DNA of 64,000 nt from Phycisphaerales bacterium (GCA_026982335.1 JALSHH010000044.1:64085-128084), one strand, 5' to 3'; positions 16,413-24,937 are shown, counted from the first letter of the stretch. The notes: generated from the sequence alone by a model not told the origin. Numbers and translations are program-made.

Positions 16413-17105
16413 ATGACCAAACAGATCGGGATTGTCGGTGTGAGTCCTGAAGGGGCATCGCTGTGCTATCAGCAGCTCTTCCGCCACGCTGCGGTAAATC
16501 TCGAGCCCCATATGCACCCGGCGGTATGTGTCCACAACATTCCTCTTGCCCAGTATGTCGAGGCCGTTCGACGCGATGACTGGAGGCAAGTTGCGATTCT
16601 TATGCGTGACTCAGCCGAACGACTCGCTTCAATCGGCGCGGAGTTCTGCTTCACCCCCGACAATGCCGTCCAGCATGCCGTTCAGCTTGCCGAAGTCTCG
16701 TGTCCGATTCCTTGGCTCAAGATGACCAGCGCCGTCGCCGACCGGATCGAAGCCGACAACCGCACCGTTATCGGCGTCATCGGGACCAAGTATGTCACTT
16801 CGGGATCGGCCTACCAGACTGATCTTGGAGTCAAAGGCATTAAACTCGTTCGCCCTGATGATGATGACTCGGCGATGCTTGATCGGATCATTTTCGATGA
16901 ACTCGTTTTCGGGATTGTCCGCGAAGAATCTCGCCAGTTGATTCTCGATGTCATCCGTCGACTTGGTGCCAAAGGATGCGAAGGGGTAATCCTTGGATGT
17001 TCTGAAGCTCCGCTGATGGTGACCTCGGATAACTGCGACCTGCCGATCTACAACGCCAGCGACATCATGGCCGAGCAGGCAATTCAGTTTGCAATGGCGG
17101 ACTGA
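16413..17105 (+). CDS. Aspartate/glutamate racemase family protein
   Basis: The 230-residue product starts TKQIGIVGVSPEGASLCYQQL and has the two-lobed Asp/Glu racemase pattern. The second catalytic Cys is present in LGCSEAPLM (Cys196). The first, usually the Cys of a CNT-H motif, is replaced by Asp83 in TPDNAVQH. Enzymes with a non-Cys residue at that site exist in the YgeA-like branch, so it need not be inactive, but the substrate and whether it racemises at all cannot be told. I chose the ATG at 16413, with GAAAGG upstream, over an in-frame ATG at 16350. Its 3' end overlaps the convergent hydrolase by 41 bp. Confidence 0.85.
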   Translation: MTKQIGIVGVSPEGASLCYQQLFRHAAVNLEPHMHPAVCVHNIPLAQYVEAVRRDDWRQVAILMRDSAERLASIGAEFCFTPDNAVQHAVQLAEVSCPIPWLKMTSAVADRIEADNRTVIGVIGTKYVTSGSAYQTDLGVKGIKLVRPDDDDSAMLDRIIFDELVFGIVREESRQLILDVIRRLGAKGCEGVILGCSEAPLMVTSDNCDLPIYNASDIMAEQAIQFAMAD

Positions 17106-18030
17106 TCGACCAATCGACGCCCCGGTTCGCTGTGCTTGTCAGAAACGATTCAATTGCCTTGCGCATCTGTTCGGCAAATACCTCGTCGGTCCAGAGATTG
17201 TTGTGCCCGCCGCCGGGTATCTGAACCAGTTTGGCATCTGGCGCACATGCTGCGATGCGCTGGGCATCGTCGATCGGGCAGACCGGGTCGGCGTCGCCGT
17301 GGAGGATCAGGATCGGAAGCTTGATCGATTTGGCAAGTTCATCGCGAGCGAACCCTCGCCATGATGGCCCGAGCCCAAATCGAATCCCGAGCAACCAAAT
17401 TGCAGGTTTAAGATTCAATCGATGAGGGATGCCTCGCAGGCGAATGACATTGCGAGCCGGAGTGGCGGGGTGGATATAAGGCGATTCGCAGATGAGCCCA
17501 ACAATCGAGTACTGATCTTCACAAGTGTTGACCAACATCAGCGAAATCCCGGCCCCCATTGACCAGCCATAAAGAATCGTTGGTGTTTCATCTTCGAGAT
17601 CGCCGAGGATGTGCCCCAAATCCGTGTGTTCTGTTGATCCCAGAAACACCTTCCCGGCCGAGTCGCCATGCCCGGGAAGATCCCAGAGGATGATCTGAGA
17701 CGCGTGCTCGAGAAACGGGGCGACTCGTTTGAGTCCACCGATTCGACTCGATCCCCACCCGTGAGTCATCACCATGCGCGGGCCTGTCGGATTCTTACCT
17801 TGGAGCACCCAAAGGCGCAACTCGCCATCGGCGCCTTGAAGAACGCGTTCTTCAAACGGGATCGGTGTATCGAGCTCGCCGGGATCGCCGGGGAGATTCC
17901 GGAATACCGCCAAGGCATAGGTCTGTCGGCGAGGATGGGTCAATCCCCACATGGTGTAAAAGATCAACAACACAAGATACAACCCGAAACCGATGCCCAG
18001 CAACTGAACCAATCCGATCATCGGCGGCAT
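17065..18030 (-). CDS. Membrane-anchored alpha/beta hydrolase
   Basis: The 321-residue protein has an N-terminal transmembrane segment (LLGIGFGLYLVLLIFYTMWGL), then an alpha/beta-hydrolase domain. The nucleophile Ser lies in YGWSMGAG, the acid in HGDADPVCP, and the His in PGGGHNNLW near the C-terminus. THGWGSS may form the oxyanion hole. The substrate is not evident; esterase or peptidase are both possible. AAGGGTG precedes the start, 16 bp after the rseP stop, so it is probably the second gene of an rseP operon. Confidence 0.88.
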   Translation of the reverse strand: MPPMIGLVQLLGIGFGLYLVLLIFYTMWGLTHPRRQTYALAVFRNLPGDPGELDTPIPFEERVLQGADGELRLWVLQGKNPTGPRMVMTHGWGSSRIGGLKRVAPFLEHASQIILWDLPGHGDSAGKVFLGSTEHTDLGHILGDLEDETPTILYGWSMGAGISLMLVNTCEDQYSIVGLICESPYIHPATPARNVIRLRGIPHRLNLKPAIWLLGIRFGLGPSWRGFARDELAKSIKLPILILHGDADPVCPIDDAQRIAACAPDAKLVQIPGGGHNNLWTDEVFAEQMRKAIESFLTSTANRGVDWSISPPLQTELPARP

Positions 18031-18046
18031 ACATCACACCCTTCCA

Positions 18047-20209
18047 TCAAAGTCCAAAGAGTGTTTTGACATCGTTGAAGGTGACATAGAGGAAAATCGT
18101 TCCGATCATTAAAAGACCGGCCATCGTCGCGACATTCTGCACCACGATCGGCACCGGCTTGCCTCGAATCCACTCATAAACGAGCATCAGGAACTGCCCG
18201 CCATCAACAATGGGTAAGGGCAAGAAGTTGATGACCGCGAGATTTACCGAAATCAACGCCATGAAGAAGAGCACCCAGACCCACCCCTGCGACGCAATTT
18301 GGGTCCCAATGTGGGCGATCCCGACGGGGCCTTTGAGGTGCTCGACTTTGACCGAGCCTTCAAAGAGGCGCAGAAAGGTAATATAAGTCTGGATCATCAC
18401 CCTGCGAGACTTGCTCATCCCTCGGGCAATCGCATCGACCGGACCGTCGGCTTTGACGATGACCTGGGCATACTGGAACATGTTGACCATCGCGACATCA
18501 CCAGGGAGTGTGGTACCCAAATCACGAATTGTCTGGATTTGGGCCTGGTCGATGGTAAGTTCAACAGTTGTTGTGGGGATCGAACCGTCAGGCTGGATGG
18601 GGAGCGGAAGCTCGAGTGTAATCGGAATGATGAATGTTTCTTCGCCCGCGTCATATGCGTCGTCGATTGTACGCAGAATCCCTTTGGGTACATCGCGCAA
18701 GGTGGTAATCGGGGAGTCTCCCACAGCGATCATGCGCGAGCCTGGATATTCGATCAGGTTGTAGGCTGGTGGTGTGACCAGCTGAGTTGCTTCACTGCCT
18801 TCAATTTCATCGTTCTCGGCCGGGCGAACAAACTTGGCCGGTTGAGAAACGAGGTTGGTATGGGTCGTGCTCATTGCCTGGTAGAACCCGATGGTGCCCG
18901 CAGGTGTCACCTCGACGGTGAGTTTGACCCGTTGATCCTCACGCAGCACGACCAAGTCCAATGATTGCCCTTTGTGTGCACGGATCGTGGTGATGCCTTC
19001 GCTGATGGATGGATACTCGACGGTACCGATGCGAGCGAAGATATCTCCGGGTTGTAACCCTTGCTTGGTATCTTCTGGAGCTGCATATGGATTGACCATC
19101 ATCACACCAGTCAACCCAAGGATATGGTGGACAGCTTGGACTTGCTCACCGACTTGGACAAGATCAGTTTGCAATGCGGGCACCTGTTCGATGGTGTGCT
19201 CAAAGTGTTCGCTGCCGCGTTGAATCTCTATGGTGACGGGTTGGTTTGGTTTCGCCTTGGCAGTATCGAGCACATCGAAAGGCGAGGTGATCGGCTGCCC
19301 GTTGACACTGACGAATCGGTCGTTCGGTTCAAGTCCGTCCATGCCGAACTCTTTGCTCGACATCGCCCAGAGCCTACGCTCGGCAGGGGTATTGACCGAT
19401 TTGAGCGTCGTGCTCAATGCAGGCGAGATGCCAATTTCCAAGAGCCCGTTGAACTCGCTCTTGGTCGGAATAGTCTCAAAGGTGATCGGCGTTTCAATAC
19501 CGGGGCGTTGGACAAGAATGGTGGCATGGGTGTCCTTGGATGCCATCGCGATTTCGGGGAGGATGTCCTCGAAGGAATAAACGGCTTTGTTGTTGATCGA
19601 AATGATCTCATCACCCCGTTGGAGACCGGGTGCGAGCTCGGGGTAATCGACCGCGACGGCTTTGGCAGCCGGTGAGCCTTCGCTGATGAACCCGACCTGA
19701 GCGGGGAGCGATTGGAGCCCAACCATGAACACAACGATGAAGAGGATTGCTGCCATGATCATGTTCATCACGACCCCGGCACAGATGACGACCATGCGTT
19801 TGCCGACCGGGCAGTTCTGATAGGAATCGGGTGCCTCGGATGTGGCGTCGGGGTTGAGGTCTTCTTGCCCGAGCATTTTGACATACCCACCCAATGGAAG
19901 CATCGAGAGGCGGTATTCGGTCGGGCTGATCTCTGGGCGATCAGATTCGTCAGATTGATCGGATTCGTCCGTGCCATAAGTGAGTTTGCGGTACTCGGCA
20001 TCGGAAGAGCCTTTGCGAAACCCGATGCCTTTGCGGTAGGAGACGAGGACATTACCGAACCCGATCGAAAAGGCCAAGACACGGATGCCGGCCCATTTGG
20101 CTGCGACAAAATGACCCAGTTCGTGAATAAAGATGATCGAGCCAAAGCCCAAGGCGATGACGAGGAAGTTAGCGAAGGTTCCCAGTGGTCCTGGAAGAAG
20201 ATCAAACAT
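18047..20209 (-). CDS. rseP: Site-2 type intramembrane metalloprotease (RseP family)
   Basis: This 720-residue M50 protease would cleave transmembrane anti-sigma factors or signal peptides within the membrane. The zinc site HELGH is at residues 29-33 in the first helix, and the third zinc ligand lies in NFLPLPIVDGGQF near residue 680. Between them are at least two and probably three PDZ-like domains (GLQRGDEIISINN, LEPNDRFVSVNGQP, LQPGDIFARIG). It is much longer than E. coli RseP (450 residues), partly from an acidic insert DESDQSDESD near residue 83. The ATG at 20209 has GGAG 7 nt upstream. Confidence 0.93.
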   Translation of the reverse strand: MFDLLPGPLGTFANFLVIALGFGSIIFIHELGHFVAAKWAGIRVLAFSIGFGNVLVSYRKGIGFRKGSSDAEYRKLTYGTDESDQSDESDRPEISPTEYRLSMLPLGGYVKMLGQEDLNPDATSEAPDSYQNCPVGKRMVVICAGVVMNMIMAAILFIVVFMVGLQSLPAQVGFISEGSPAAKAVAVDYPELAPGLQRGDEIISINNKAVYSFEDILPEIAMASKDTHATILVQRPGIETPITFETIPTKSEFNGLLEIGISPALSTTLKSVNTPAERRLWAMSSKEFGMDGLEPNDRFVSVNGQPITSPFDVLDTAKAKPNQPVTIEIQRGSEHFEHTIEQVPALQTDLVQVGEQVQAVHHILGLTGVMMVNPYAAPEDTKQGLQPGDIFARIGTVEYPSISEGITTIRAHKGQSLDLVVLREDQRVKLTVEVTPAGTIGFYQAMSTTHTNLVSQPAKFVRPAENDEIEGSEATQLVTPPAYNLIEYPGSRMIAVGDSPITTLRDVPKGILRTIDDAYDAGEETFIIPITLELPLPIQPDGSIPTTTVELTIDQAQIQTIRDLGTTLPGDVAMVNMFQYAQVIVKADGPVDAIARGMSKSRRVMIQTYITFLRLFEGSVKVEHLKGPVGIAHIGTQIASQGWVWVLFFMALISVNLAVINFLPLPIVDGGQFLMLVYEWIRGKPVPIVVQNVATMAGLLMIGTIFLYVTFNDVKTLFGL

Positions 20210-20326
20210 GCAGTGCTCCGAAGCGATGGTCACGGGTTCTGGTCTTTGGGCATTTTTCGGCTTGGAAGTCTATCGGCTCAAATGCCCGAAATACTCGCCT
20301 GATTCTCGAACCAACCCAGAAAGAAC

Positions 20327-20359
20327 AGGCACGCCCGATGGATGTTTCCGGGCGTGCCT
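20327..20359 (-). terminator. Rho-independent-like terminator after redoxin gene
   Basis: A perfect 11-bp stem (AGGCACGCCCG against its complement) with an 11-nt loop lies just downstream of the redoxin stop. On the minus strand it is followed by a T-rich stretch (GTTCTTTC). Confidence 0.6.
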
Positions 20360-20394
20360 CAAGAGGAGTGCGGATTGGTTGGCGCCGAACCAAG

Positions 20395-21024
20395 TTAGTA
20401 TTTGATCGTGCACCCATAGACCCTGGTCGAGGGTTTGGAGATTTCTTTGCCTGCGAGGAGTTCATCGAGCCCGTTGCGGACATAGTTGATCTCGCCTGGG
20501 CTCTGGGCATCAGCGCGATTGTCGATCGCGCCGTGGTAGACCAAGGTACCCGCCGCGTCGATGATGTACATCTCGGGGGTGCGCTTGGCCCCATAGATAC
20601 GCCCGGTTATGCCCTTTGGATCCATCAAAATCGGGGAAGTGATGTTCCATTTTTCTGCCATCTGCTTGTTGAGCTCAAGATCGGAAGCCCGGTGTCCGTC
20701 CCGCGACGAGTTGATGCGGAACCAAACGATGGATTGATCCTTAAAATCCTTTTCAATCGTCAGCATGGTACCGGTGTCCTCGCGATAGTGTTTTTTGACA
20801 AACGGGCACAACGGCGAGAACCATTCGAGCACCACGACCTGCCCCTTGGCGGTATAGTCCGAAAGGGTGTACTTCTTGCCATCGAGGTCCGTCAGGGTGA
20901 AGTCTGGAGCCGGTTGTCCAATCTGGACTTTGGGCTCGGCAACAACGCGCCCTGCCCCGAGCATGGCAATGCCGAGCCCGATCAGTACGAGGACTCCGGC
21001 AAAGCATCTTTTTTTTTGATTCAT
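20395..21024 (-). CDS. Secreted AhpC/TSA-like redoxin
   Basis: The 209-residue product has a signal sequence (residues 1-30, ending VVAEP) and a thioredoxin-fold redoxin domain (IGQPAPDFTLTDLDGKKYTLSDY). A single redox-type Cys lies in WFSPLCPFVKKHYRED, and YGAKRTPEMYIID is the cis-Pro region. The active site has one Cys followed by Pro rather than CxxC, closer to a peroxiredoxin-like or thiol-sensing redoxin than a classic thioredoxin. A second Cys is in the C-terminal VYGCTIKY. The ATG at 21024 with AAAGG upstream is preferred. It follows the DsbD-alpha-like gene by 47 nt, suggesting shared extracytoplasmic thiol chemistry. Confidence 0.87.
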   Translation of the reverse strand: MNQKKRCFAGVLVLIGLGIAMLGAGRVVAEPKVQIGQPAPDFTLTDLDGKKYTLSDYTAKGQVVVLEWFSPLCPFVKKHYREDTGTMLTIEKDFKDQSIVWFRINSSRDGHRASDLELNKQMAEKWNITSPILMDPKGITGRIYGAKRTPEMYIIDAAGTLVYHGAIDNRADAQSPGEINYVRNGLDELLAGKEISKPSTRVYGCTIKY

Positions 21025-21071
21025 GGTGACTACCTTTCTCAAAAGACGACTTTATTCTCAAAAGTAGTTCG

Positions 21072-21908
21072 TTAGTTGGCTGGGGTGATGTGGATATCGT
21101 AATCGACCGGGCCGATGCGTTCGTAGGAGCGAATGCGCCCGGCGATGACTTTGTTTTCGCTTGTGGCAAATTTGAGGATCAGCCGATTGGTTTCAGTCAC
21201 GGTACTGGTGATTGGATCCGCCAGTTCGGTACAGTCTCTCGATGGAAAAAACTCGATCTTGGTGGCGTCGCGGAACATGATCGCGGCCCGATAGGCAATC
21301 CACTGCACACGCACATGATCGGCTTTGGGATCAAAGGTTTCAGGTCTGGCATCATAGAGCTCGCGGATCGTATCGTGCGAAGCTGTTGGAGACTTGGTGC
21401 TCTGGGCATCAATCACAGCAATCGAGGCCAAGGCACTGGCATTTTCGGGAAGGCAGACTTCTTCGCAGACCAGATAATCGGCGTCGATGTCAAAGACCAA
21501 CAGCTCACCGACAGAAGCATCGCCAGCAATACGGAAGGGAACGAGAACGGTTGCGGTCTCTTCGTAGATGAAATCGAGGATTTCGCCGGGTTGGAGGTAC
21601 CGCTTGGGAGTGGGCCAGATCGGATCCTCGAGGGTGATGCTTTCGGAGGTGTCTATTTCGAGTTTGAATCCCATCCCCGAATCGGACACACCAGGCCAAT
21701 AGGTGTGCCAGCCTTCGTCGATCTCGAGGGTGATGGCGAGGATGCCCGAATCGCCGGGGTGAATTTCACTGAACTCGGTCGTCGCTGAGATTGAAAGGTG
21801 CTCACCGGCCTGGGCCAATCCCAGAAAAAGTACCCCGATGGCCAAAAGGGACGAAAAGCCGAGTTGTTTCATGCGTTGCTTCATGAGTTGCTTCATATGG
21901 ATCGCCAT
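21072..21908 (-). CDS. DsbD alpha-domain-like periplasmic protein
   Basis: The 278-residue protein has an N-terminal signal region (LGFSSLLAIGVLFLGLAQA) and then the pattern of the DsbD N-terminal domain: WHTYWPGVSDSGMGFKLE and the cysteine pair YLVCEEVCLPE near residue 150. In DsbD this domain passes electrons from the membrane domain to periplasmic targets such as DsbC or ScsB/CcmG-like proteins. The membrane and thioredoxin domains are absent, so it must work with a separate electron donor or be only structural. The start at 21908 has GGAG 8 nt upstream. The redoxin gene follows on the same strand. Confidence 0.85.
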   Translation of the reverse strand: MAIHMKQLMKQRMKQLGFSSLLAIGVLFLGLAQAGEHLSISATTEFSEIHPGDSGILAITLEIDEGWHTYWPGVSDSGMGFKLEIDTSESITLEDPIWPTPKRYLQPGEILDFIYEETATVLVPFRIAGDASVGELLVFDIDADYLVCEEVCLPENASALASIAVIDAQSTKSPTASHDTIRELYDARPETFDPKADHVRVQWIAYRAAIMFRDATKIEFFPSRDCTELADPITSTVTETNRLILKFATSENKVIAGRIRSYERIGPVDYDIHITPAN

Positions 21909-22027
21909 TGATGAGTCTCCGTCTTTCCTTAGCTCTTCCCCTTGCTCTTCCCTCGGATGACAAGGATTCTGTCATGTTCATCGGCTGACAAGGCAGAACG
22001 CACCACCCCACCTGCTTATTGTTGTTC

Positions 22028-22531
22028 ATGGTCAAAAAGATGCACATGATTTCACGAAACACCCTCACAGCCCTTTTTCTCATCGTTGGGGGGGGATTCC
22101 CGACGATGCTGATGCTCGGCGGTTGCGCCAAGTCGAACATTTCAGATCGCAAAATCGACTACATCGACCTCACCGAGGCAGTCAAACTCTACGAGAAACA
22201 GCAGAAAGAAAACGACACCGCCTTGTTCATCGACACACGCAAACCCGAGCGTTTCGCTCAAGGACATATCCCCGGCGCAGTCAATATGCGGACGCCTGAT
22301 ATTGATCTGCGCTATGGCGCCGACCCTGCAATCACACGGTACAAGAACCTGATTCTCTATGGCGAGAACCCCGGGCAGGCATCCACCCATGCCATGGCCA
22401 AGCGGATGATCGAAGCAGGATACAACGGGTTCGCCAAGAAACGGGTCAAGGTGTATCTCGGCGGATGGGTCGAATGGGAGATCACCGGGTTGCCCATCAC
22501 CGAGCCTCAACCAACTCCGGAAGATGAGTAA
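22028..22531 (+). CDS. Rhodanese-fold lipoprotein lacking the catalytic Cys
   Basis: The 167-residue product has a lipoprotein signal ending in LGGC near residue 32, then a rhodanese-like domain (ALFIDTRKPERFAQGHIPGAVNMRT). At the position where active rhodaneses have a Cys-centred loop, this protein has LILYGENPGQAS with no Cys, so it is probably a non-catalytic binding module. C-terminal YNGFAKKRVKVYLGGWVEWEITGLP matches the family end. Start choice is uncertain: the ATG at 22028 has TATTGT 5 nt upstream and no ribosome site, and ATGs at 22040 and 22046 are alternatives. deoC follows 5 nt after the stop. Confidence 0.83.
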   Translation: MVKKMHMISRNTLTALFLIVGGGFPTMLMLGGCAKSNISDRKIDYIDLTEAVKLYEKQQKENDTALFIDTRKPERFAQGHIPGAVNMRTPDIDLRYGADPAITRYKNLILYGENPGQASTHAMAKRMIEAGYNGFAKKRVKVYLGGWVEWEITGLPITEPQPTPEDE

Positions 22532-22536
22532 ACACC

Positions 22537-23469
22537 ATGACCATTCCCCCACGACCAATCTCGCCCACGGCATCTCCAAGCATCGACGCGATCATGACCG
22601 ATCGGCGGGCTGCCTCGTTCACCACGCGATCGATCAAGAAGGCTTCCAAGCTCGATGCCCTCGAACTTGCAGTCTCGATGATCGACCTGACGACGCTTGA
22701 AGGATCAGACTCGCCTGAGAAGGTGCGGAGTTTGTGCATCAAGGCGATTCGGCCTTGGGAGAAGGATGAGGAATATTTGGGGCGCCGGCTCGGAACTGTC
22801 GCAGCGGTGTGTGTGTATCCGTCAATGGTACCCTACGCCAAGGACCTGCTCGATGGCACCGGGGTCAAGGTGGCTTCGGTGGCGACGGGGTTCCCGAGTG
22901 GTCAGTATCCGCTTGATATCCGTGTGCGTGATGTGGAACAAGCGGTCAAGGATGGGGCCGACGAGATTGATATGGTCATCAATCGCGGGGCGTTCCTTTC
23001 GGGCAAATATGAGATCATCGCGAAGGAAATCCGTGCGGTCGTCGAGGCGTGTGGCAATGCTCATTTGAAGGTCATCCTCGAAACCGGGGAACTCGTCACC
23101 TACGACAATGTGCGCAAAGCGAGCGACATCGCAATTTCGTGTATCCGGGAGGGCGATTTCATCAAGACTTCCACCGGCAAAGTCTCGCCTGCGGCAACGA
23201 TGCCCGTTACGCTGGTGATGCTCGAAGCGATCCGCGATGCCTACAAAGACACCGGCAAGAAGATCGGCATGAAACCCGCAGGCGGGATCCGCACGGCCAA
23301 GCAATCGTGGCACTACCTCTGCATGGTCAACGAAACGCTCGGCGAGGGATGGCTCTCGCCTGAGTGGTTCCGGTTTGGGGCCAGTTCGTTGTTGAATGAT
23401 GTGCTTCGGAGTATGCAGAAGCTCAAGAGCGGGGAGTATGCGGCAGGGTATGACTTCTCGGATGCGTGA
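22537..23469 (+). CDS. deoC: Deoxyribose-phosphate aldolase
   Basis: DeoC cleaves 2-deoxyribose-5-phosphate to glyceraldehyde-3-phosphate and acetaldehyde in deoxynucleoside catabolism. The 310-residue protein has the class I aldolase signature: the Schiff-base Lys in DFIKTSTGK, the second Lys in GMKPAGGIRT, and the conserved DEIDMVINRGAFLSGKY. A roughly 50-residue N-terminal extension precedes the core, making it longer than E. coli DeoC (259). It begins 5 nt after the rhodanese-like gene, a likely operon. The acetaldehyde product could feed the aldehyde dehydrogenase at 24950, but no direct link is visible. Confidence 0.95.
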   Translation: MTIPPRPISPTASPSIDAIMTDRRAASFTTRSIKKASKLDALELAVSMIDLTTLEGSDSPEKVRSLCIKAIRPWEKDEEYLGRRLGTVAAVCVYPSMVPYAKDLLDGTGVKVASVATGFPSGQYPLDIRVRDVEQAVKDGADEIDMVINRGAFLSGKYEIIAKEIRAVVEACGNAHLKVILETGELVTYDNVRKASDIAISCIREGDFIKTSTGKVSPAATMPVTLVMLEAIRDAYKDTGKKIGMKPAGGIRTAKQSWHYLCMVNETLGEGWLSPEWFRFGASSLLNDVLRSMQKLKSGEYAAGYDFSDA

Positions 23470-23481
23470 GGCCGATTCAAT

Positions 23482-24200
23482 ATGAAGCATGCGAAACATT
23501 GCATTATACTCGTTGGCATCGGAACTCTGGCCACAGTGGCTTCTGCTTGGCTCAGTGCGTGGGTCACACCACCACTCACCAATACACTTCACCATGGCGA
23601 ATCGGTACTGATTCCATGGATCGACTCAACCCCATCTCATTGGCCGACCCTGCCTGCCAGAACAATCTATCAATCTTCTCGCCGAATTTCAAACAATGTC
23701 ACCTGGCCTCCACGATCATCACGATTGTGCACTCGACAGGGAATGCACGAAGACGTTGTCGCTGTATAGAACGGTGTTGGATTCAATTTCCAATTTACCG
23801 ACGACCAACCTGAGTTTGTACTCGATCAGTATCGATCAGGTTGGCCAATAAATTCGATGCAGTATCGTGGCCCGGATGATTTGAAACCTTCATCGTCTCA
23901 CTCGCTGGTTCGCCTCCACACCAATGGCATCCCTGTCTTTGCGTTTGAACCTTTGGGACTCCAAGCAAATCGCATTTTGCCCTTAAACCCCCTTACCCCC
24001 TTTGGAGAGCACGCGGTGTGAACATGATTGTCTTTGCGGCCTTTGCAGAGTTTATTTGACAACTCTGGAAACTGCCCCTGCGGATTCGACTCAGGAACAG
24101 GAAGCACAAAAGACTTTGTGTGGCGTGTGGGTATGCGGTGGAGGATTTGGAGATTTGTCAAGAGTGTGGATCAGATCACGCGGCTTGTTCGCCGGGTTGA
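23482..24200 (+). pseudogene. Decayed planctomycete-type zinc-ribbon membrane protein gene
   Basis: A 95-codon frame starts MKHAKHCIILVGIGTLATVASAW (a membrane anchor), stops at a TAG (23767-23769), and then stays open in the same frame to 24021, giving ...VFAFEPLGLQANRILPLNPLTPFG. From there homology-like content moves to another frame: LWRARGVNMIVFAAFAEFI, a TGA near 24055, then QLWKLPLRIRLRNRK and the ribbon CVACGYAVEDLEICQECG. This succession (signal/anchor, LPL-P-L-P motif, TM segment, basic stretch, CxxCGY...CxECG) is what I recall of a common Planctomycetes hypothetical family. One amber, one frameshift and one opal fit a pseudogene; sequencing error could explain at most one. Confidence 0.7.
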
Positions 24201-24838
24201 TCGTCTGGTTGATTGCCGAAGATGTTTTTGGGGCCGAGTTCGGGGCCGAAGAATCGGAGGTCATATTTGGTGCGGGCTTGTTCATCACTCAAAACGGCGT
24301 AGGCCTTTTGGATTTCTTCAAAGTATTGGGCAGCTTGCGGATGATCATTGATATCGGGGTGCCAGGCTTTGGCCTCTTTGCGGTAGCTTGCTTGGAGTTC
24401 TTCTTTGCTGGCATATCGATTTGAGCCGAGGACTTTGTAGAGGTTTGGGTAGGCGACTTGGATGTCTTTGTCTTTGGCAAGCCCCATCTCGCCATGGACT
24501 GCCAGGCGGATGATGGCTTCGCGGGTTTGGGGATCGAGTTTAACAAATTCAACCCCGACTTCGCCTCTTCGGGTAAAGAGGGTTGCTTTGCGAACCCATT
24601 TGACGGTACCTGTGATGGTGAGCTCGCGTTGTTCGTCCGTGAATGTGTAGGACTGGATATCACCGATCTCGGGAAGATCTTCGGGTTTGACGATCATGCG
24701 CATGCCCGAGCCAGTGATGTCGGCGATGCGTCCGAGTGAGCAATGGAGCCCATCAGTCCAGAATCGAGACTCTCGGCGTGTTTGATAACCTGATTGTTGA
24801 AGTTTGGGCGTTTTTCGATCTGATGGCGAGTCACTCAT
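24176..24838 (-). CDS. PilZ-J-domain fusion protein
   Basis: The 220-residue protein joins two domains. Residues about 15-110 look like a PilZ domain: RRESRFW at the start, then RIADITGSGMRM with the DxSxxG-like turn, and VKWVRKATLFTRRGEVGVEFVKLD. Residues about 125-195 form a J domain: NLYKVLGSNRYASKEELQASYRK, then the HPD motif in WHPDIND. PilZ domains bind cyclic di-GMP through an RxxxR and D/NxSxxG pair; the first (RRESR) is good, the second (DITGSG) is degenerate. The J domain should stimulate an Hsp70. I chose the ATG at 24838 over a TTG three codons upstream. Cyclic di-GMP control of a chaperone is inference. Confidence 0.8.
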   Translation of the reverse strand: MSDSPSDRKTPKLQQSGYQTRRESRFWTDGLHCSLGRIADITGSGMRMIVKPEDLPEIGDIQSYTFTDEQRELTITGTVKWVRKATLFTRRGEVGVEFVKLDPQTREAIIRLAVHGEMGLAKDKDIQVAYPNLYKVLGSNRYASKEELQASYRKEAKAWHPDINDHPQAAQYFEEIQKAYAVLSDEQARTKYDLRFFGPELGPKNIFGNQPDDQPGEQAA

Positions 24839-24937
24839 AAGGCCCAAAGCGACACAATCGGCACATGACTTTGCCTGAATCGGTCAAGAAAACCCAACAG
24901 GATGCGGGTTAGGACGGCAAGAGGCGTGCCAAGCTGT

